Shown piece after piece: positions 61,677 through 64,000 of a DNA stretch of 64,000 bases. The DNA is from Corynebacterium bovis DSM 20582 = CIP 54.80 (GTDB taxonomy: Bacteria; Actinomycetota; Actinomycetes; Mycobacteriales; Mycobacteriaceae), in NCBI RefSeq assembly GCF_030408615.1, contig NZ_CP047187.1, positions 1,674,001 through 1,738,000 of the forward strand. The letters are read 5' to 3'. Position 1 is the stretch's first letter. Every line of letters starts with the position of its first letter. The position numbers and the translations under genes are program-made. Below the pieces are notes generated by a model. The model searched no databases. It was given only the letters and a program-made list of their open reading frames with translations, and was not told the origin of the DNA.

Positions 61677-62498
61677 ATGACGCCTCCACCCACCTCCGCC
61701 GCGTCCGTCCTCGCCACGACCGACGACTGGCCGGTCGACCACGTCTCCGCCGCGGTCGTCGCCGACGGCCGGGTGACGTCCCACGGCGACGCCGACCGGG
61801 TGTACGCCCTGGCCAGCGTGTCGAAACTCGTCACCGCGTACGCGGTGCTCATCGCCGTCGAGGAGGGGGCGTTCGGCCTCGACGACACGGTCGGTGACGT
61901 CGCCGGGGAGGCCGGGACCGCCGTCGACGGGCCGCAGGACGCGACGGTCCGCCAGCTGCTCGCCCACGCCTCGGGGGTGGGGTTCCGGTCGCGGGAGCGG
62001 GAGCGCCCGGCCGGTCGGCGTCGGATCTACTCCTCGGCCGGGTACGAGATCCTCGCCGACCTCATCGCGACGACCGGCATCCCCTTCGCCGGGTACGTGC
62101 GGGAGGCGGTGTGCGCGCCGTTGGGGGTCGAGATGGACCTGGGGGGTTCGGCCGGTCACGGTTTCCGCGCCTCCCTCCGCGCGGTGACGACGCTGACCTG
62201 CGAGTTCCTCGCCCCGACCCTGGTGTCGGCCCGGACGTGGGAGGAGGCGTTGAGCCCGCAGTTCCCGGAGCTCGACGGGATCGTGCCGGGTTACGGGCGG
62301 CAGACGCCGTGCCCGTGGGGCCTCGGCCCGGAGCTGCGGGGCGGGAAGTCCCCGCACTGGACGGGCGGGTCGATGCCGGCGGACGTCGCCGGACACTTCG
62401 GGCAGTCCGGGACGTTCGTGTGGTTCCACCGTGACAGCGGCCGGGCGGCGGTCGTGCTGACGGACCGGGACTTCGGTGACTGGGCGAAGGAGCGGTGA
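61677..62498 (+). CDS. serine hydrolase, beta-lactamase class C/PBP4* type
   Basis: 273 residues. The SxxK motif is ASVSKLVTAYAVL, the YxN-like motif is YSSAGYEIL, and HFGQSGTFVW replaces the KTG strand, common in esterase-type members. LLAHASGVGF is the usual loop after SxxK. No signal peptide is present, so the protein is probably cytoplasmic. Role unknown (esterase or peptidase). The ATG is six bases after TATCCT (leaderless). Confidence 0.85.
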   Translation: MTPPPTSAASVLATTDDWPVDHVSAAVVADGRVTSHGDADRVYALASVSKLVTAYAVLIAVEEGAFGLDDTVGDVAGEAGTAVDGPQDATVRQLLAHASGVGFRSRERERPAGRRRIYSSAGYEILADLIATTGIPFAGYVREAVCAPLGVEMDLGGSAGHGFRASLRAVTTLTCEFLAPTLVSARTWEEALSPQFPELDGIVPGYGRQTPCPWGLGPELRGGKSPHWTGGSMPADVAGHFGQSGTFVWFHRDSGRAAVVLTDRDFGDWAKER

Positions 62499-62795
62499 GC
62501 GCCAGTCAACGACGCGCTATGGGCGGCGGGCGACGGGCGCTGACGCCGTGACGCCGCCGGGGGGCGGGGAGCGGCCGGGGGACGTGACGGGCGATGTGAC
62601 GGGCGCCGGAGCCACCGGGGCGGCACCGCCGCCGGGGGCGGGTCAGGGGTACCGGGGACGACGCCCCCACCGCACCTGTGTTCGACCCCGTTCAGGGGGC
62701 CTGTCCGGGGCGCGGACTAGGTTCAGTGCCGATCCGGAACCGCCGCGCGGGGCCGGAGCTCCGCCCCACACGGACACGACAGGCAGGACCCCTCG
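62499..62795. other. 297-base gap
   Basis: G+C-rich sequence with no ORF I can support. TAGGTT at 62718 may be a -10 box for the following gene. ACCGGGG and GGGGCGG runs are frequent. Confidence 0.4.
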
Positions 62796-63434
62796 ATGAC
62801 CCCACACACCTCCGGCCCGGACTCCACCCCGGACCGCCTCTCACCCGCCGATCCGGTGCCCACTCCCGGTGTGACGCCTCCGCTCTCCGCGTCCCCCGCG
62901 GTTCCGCCCCTCCCCCAGGGCCCGGCGTCCGGGCCTGTGGAGGCCGGGCCCGTCGGCCGGGTTCCGCGCAGCGAGCGGCCCCTGACGCGCGTGCGGTCCA
63001 CGGTCGTCCAGTGGATCGGCGTCGCGTTCGGCGTGCTCATCCTCCTGGGCGCGACGGGCCGGCTGACCGCCGCTCCTGTCCAGGCACTGGCGACGGCCCT
63101 CCTCGCCTTCGCGGTCATCCTCCCCTTCGCGTGGACGATCCGGTGCCGGCACCGGGACCGCAGGGCCTTCCTCGCCTGGACGCAGGAGATCGAGACCACG
63201 CGCAGGATCGCGCCGTACCTCACCGACGCCGACAGGTCGCTGCTCCAGGGGTTCGACGACATTCCCGCGCCGCGGCCGGTGCCCCGGCGGTGGCCTGCCG
63301 TGGCGGCGGTGACGCTGGGCCTGGTCATCGTGGCCATGCTCCTCGCACCGCCGGAGCCCCGGCCCGACGCGTCGGGGACGGCGCCGGCCCCGGCGTCTCA
63401 CCCGAACGGGGGCACTGTCCCGGCCGGGCGCTAG
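62796..63434 (+). CDS. membrane protein of unknown function
   Basis: 212 residues. A Pro/Ser-rich N-terminus (1-60) is followed by a helical pair at about 72-90 (WIGVAFGVLILLGATGRLTA) and 93-112 (ALATALLAFAVILPFAW), a charged segment with TQEIETTRRIAPYLTDADRS, and a third helix at about 165-184. I do not recognise a family. It ends with TAG at 63432, which overlaps the -10 box of the next gene. Confidence 0.65.
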   Translation: MTPHTSGPDSTPDRLSPADPVPTPGVTPPLSASPAVPPLPQGPASGPVEAGPVGRVPRSERPLTRVRSTVVQWIGVAFGVLILLGATGRLTAAPVQALATALLAFAVILPFAWTIRCRHRDRRAFLAWTQEIETTRRIAPYLTDADRSLLQGFDDIPAPRPVPRRWPAVAAVTLGLVIVAMLLAPPEPRPDASGTAPAPASHPNGGTVPAGR

Positions 63435-63446
63435 ATTCAACGCTGC

Positions 63447-63851
63447 GTGACGGATGACGTCACCGTCGCCCGCCCGGGCACCCGCAGAGAAAGTCGCCCG
63501 ATGCCCACCTTCACGATTCCCCCCGCCTCCCCGGACCCCGACCTCGGACCCGGTGGCGTCACCGGCAGCGTCGTCCCTGCCCACACCGCCCCCGGCCGGG
63601 CCGGGTCCGCCGCACCCGCCGACCCCGCGACCGCACCCGGCGCGACCCCGGACCGCACGGCCCGCGTCCTGCCGTTCGCGCTGGTGGCGCTGCCGACGCT
63701 CAGCATCCTCGCCACGGTGCTCTTCGCCGTCACGGGAACGTCGCCGTCCCCGACGGCGGTCATGGCGGTCATCGGCTGCCCGGTCGTCGTGCTCCTCGCG
63801 GTCATCGCCGCCGGGGTGCGGCAGCTCGCCGCCGACCGACATACCCCGTAA
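63447..63851 (+). CDS. small membrane protein of unknown function
   Basis: 134 residues from a GTG, with two hydrophobic segments at about 74-94 (VLPFALVALPTLSILATVLF) and 103-124 (VMAVIGCPVVVLLAVIAAGV). The first ~70 residues are Pro/Ala/Gly-rich. TAGATT at 63432 ends nine bases before the GTG and overlaps the preceding stop codon; a leaderless start is possible. An internal ATG at 63501 (PTFTIPPAS) is an alternative. Confidence 0.6.
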   Translation: MTDDVTVARPGTRRESRPMPTFTIPPASPDPDLGPGGVTGSVVPAHTAPGRAGSAAPADPATAPGATPDRTARVLPFALVALPTLSILATVLFAVTGTSPSPTAVMAVIGCPVVVLLAVIAAGVRQLAADRHTP

Positions 63852-63858
63852 CAGCCGG

Positions 63859-64000
63859 TCAGGGCAGCGCGCCCGCGATCCGGCGCGCGACGAACGCCGA
63901 TCCGGCACGTGAGGGGTGGAACATCATGTGGTAGTCGGGCGTGGTCGTGTCGACGACCCCGGCAACCCATCGCCGGGCGTCCGGCGCACAGGAGTGGTGG
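63859..64000 (-). CDS. C-terminal part of a probable SGNH/GDSL hydrolase
   Basis: 47 residues ending at TGA. The sequence HHSCAPDARRWVAGV ... YHMMFHPSRAGSAFVARRIA matches the end of secreted SGNH hydrolases, where a cysteine and the catalytic histidine lie in a block like HPNxxGH. The start lies outside the window, so the nucleophile serine is not seen. Confidence 0.55.
   Translation of the reverse strand, partial: HHSCAPDARRWVAGVVDTTTPDYHMMFHPSRAGSAFVARRIAGALP

Overview
The window is chromosomal DNA of a high-GC (above 70% by eye) actinobacterium, almost certainly a Corynebacterium. The gene order ilvE-pepA-E2 acyltransferase-lipB-lipA-DUF4191-RDD-glnA, followed by glnE-glnA2 and by tRNA-Val-DUF3052-aceE, follows the C. 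glutamicum chromosome as I remember it. TANNNT -10 boxes lie 6-9 nt before many start codons (leaderless mRNAs), and the HtaA/Hmu haem genes and DtxR-like boxes also fit. I do not name a species.

Region by region: 1-12.4 kb is core metabolism: a partial erpA, cobT, ilvE, leucyl aminopeptidase, the E2 acyltransferase of the pyruvate/2-oxoglutarate dehydrogenase system, and lipB/lipA that make its lipoyl cofactor. 12.4-18.3 kb has glnA, an unrecognised secreted protein and a lipoprotein gamma-glutamyltransferase. 18.8-24 kb encodes membrane proteins (TRIC-like channel, Nramp metal transporter, MFS transporter, GT87 mannosyltransferase). 24-31.2 kb is a haem-iron region on the minus strand: htaA-hmuU-hmuV, then hmuO, then a two-gene unit of an unknown protein and a fructosamine-kinase-like protein. 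Each of the three units starts behind a DtxR-like box. The HmuT binding lipoprotein that relatives carry between htaA and hmuU is absent. 31.2-44.1 kb returns to core genes: glnE, glnA2, panB, RNase P RNA, an XRE regulator, RNase H/phosphatase, Nif3, a HAD phosphatase, a low-molecular-weight tyrosine phosphatase and SURF1.

44.2-54.6 kb is a type I-E CRISPR-Cas locus between SURF1 and tRNA-Val. All eight cas genes are present on the minus strand (cas3-cse1-cse2-cas7-cas5-cas6-cas1-cas2), followed by a leader and an array of about 15 repeats. Interference genes look intact. Cas1 lacks about 80 central residues, in frame, including the segment that carries the catalytic glutamate, so spacer acquisition is probably dead. 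Leader-distal repeats are decayed.

54.9-64 kb has tRNA-Val(TAC), DUF3052, aceE (partner of the E2 at 7-8.8 kb), a NagD-type HAD protein, an alpha/beta hydrolase, an acyl carrier protein with an unusual N-terminal extension, a serine hydrolase, two small membrane proteins and the C-terminal end of a probable SGNH hydrolase.

Most intergenic gaps are short. Several hold G+C-rich direct repeats or hairpins.
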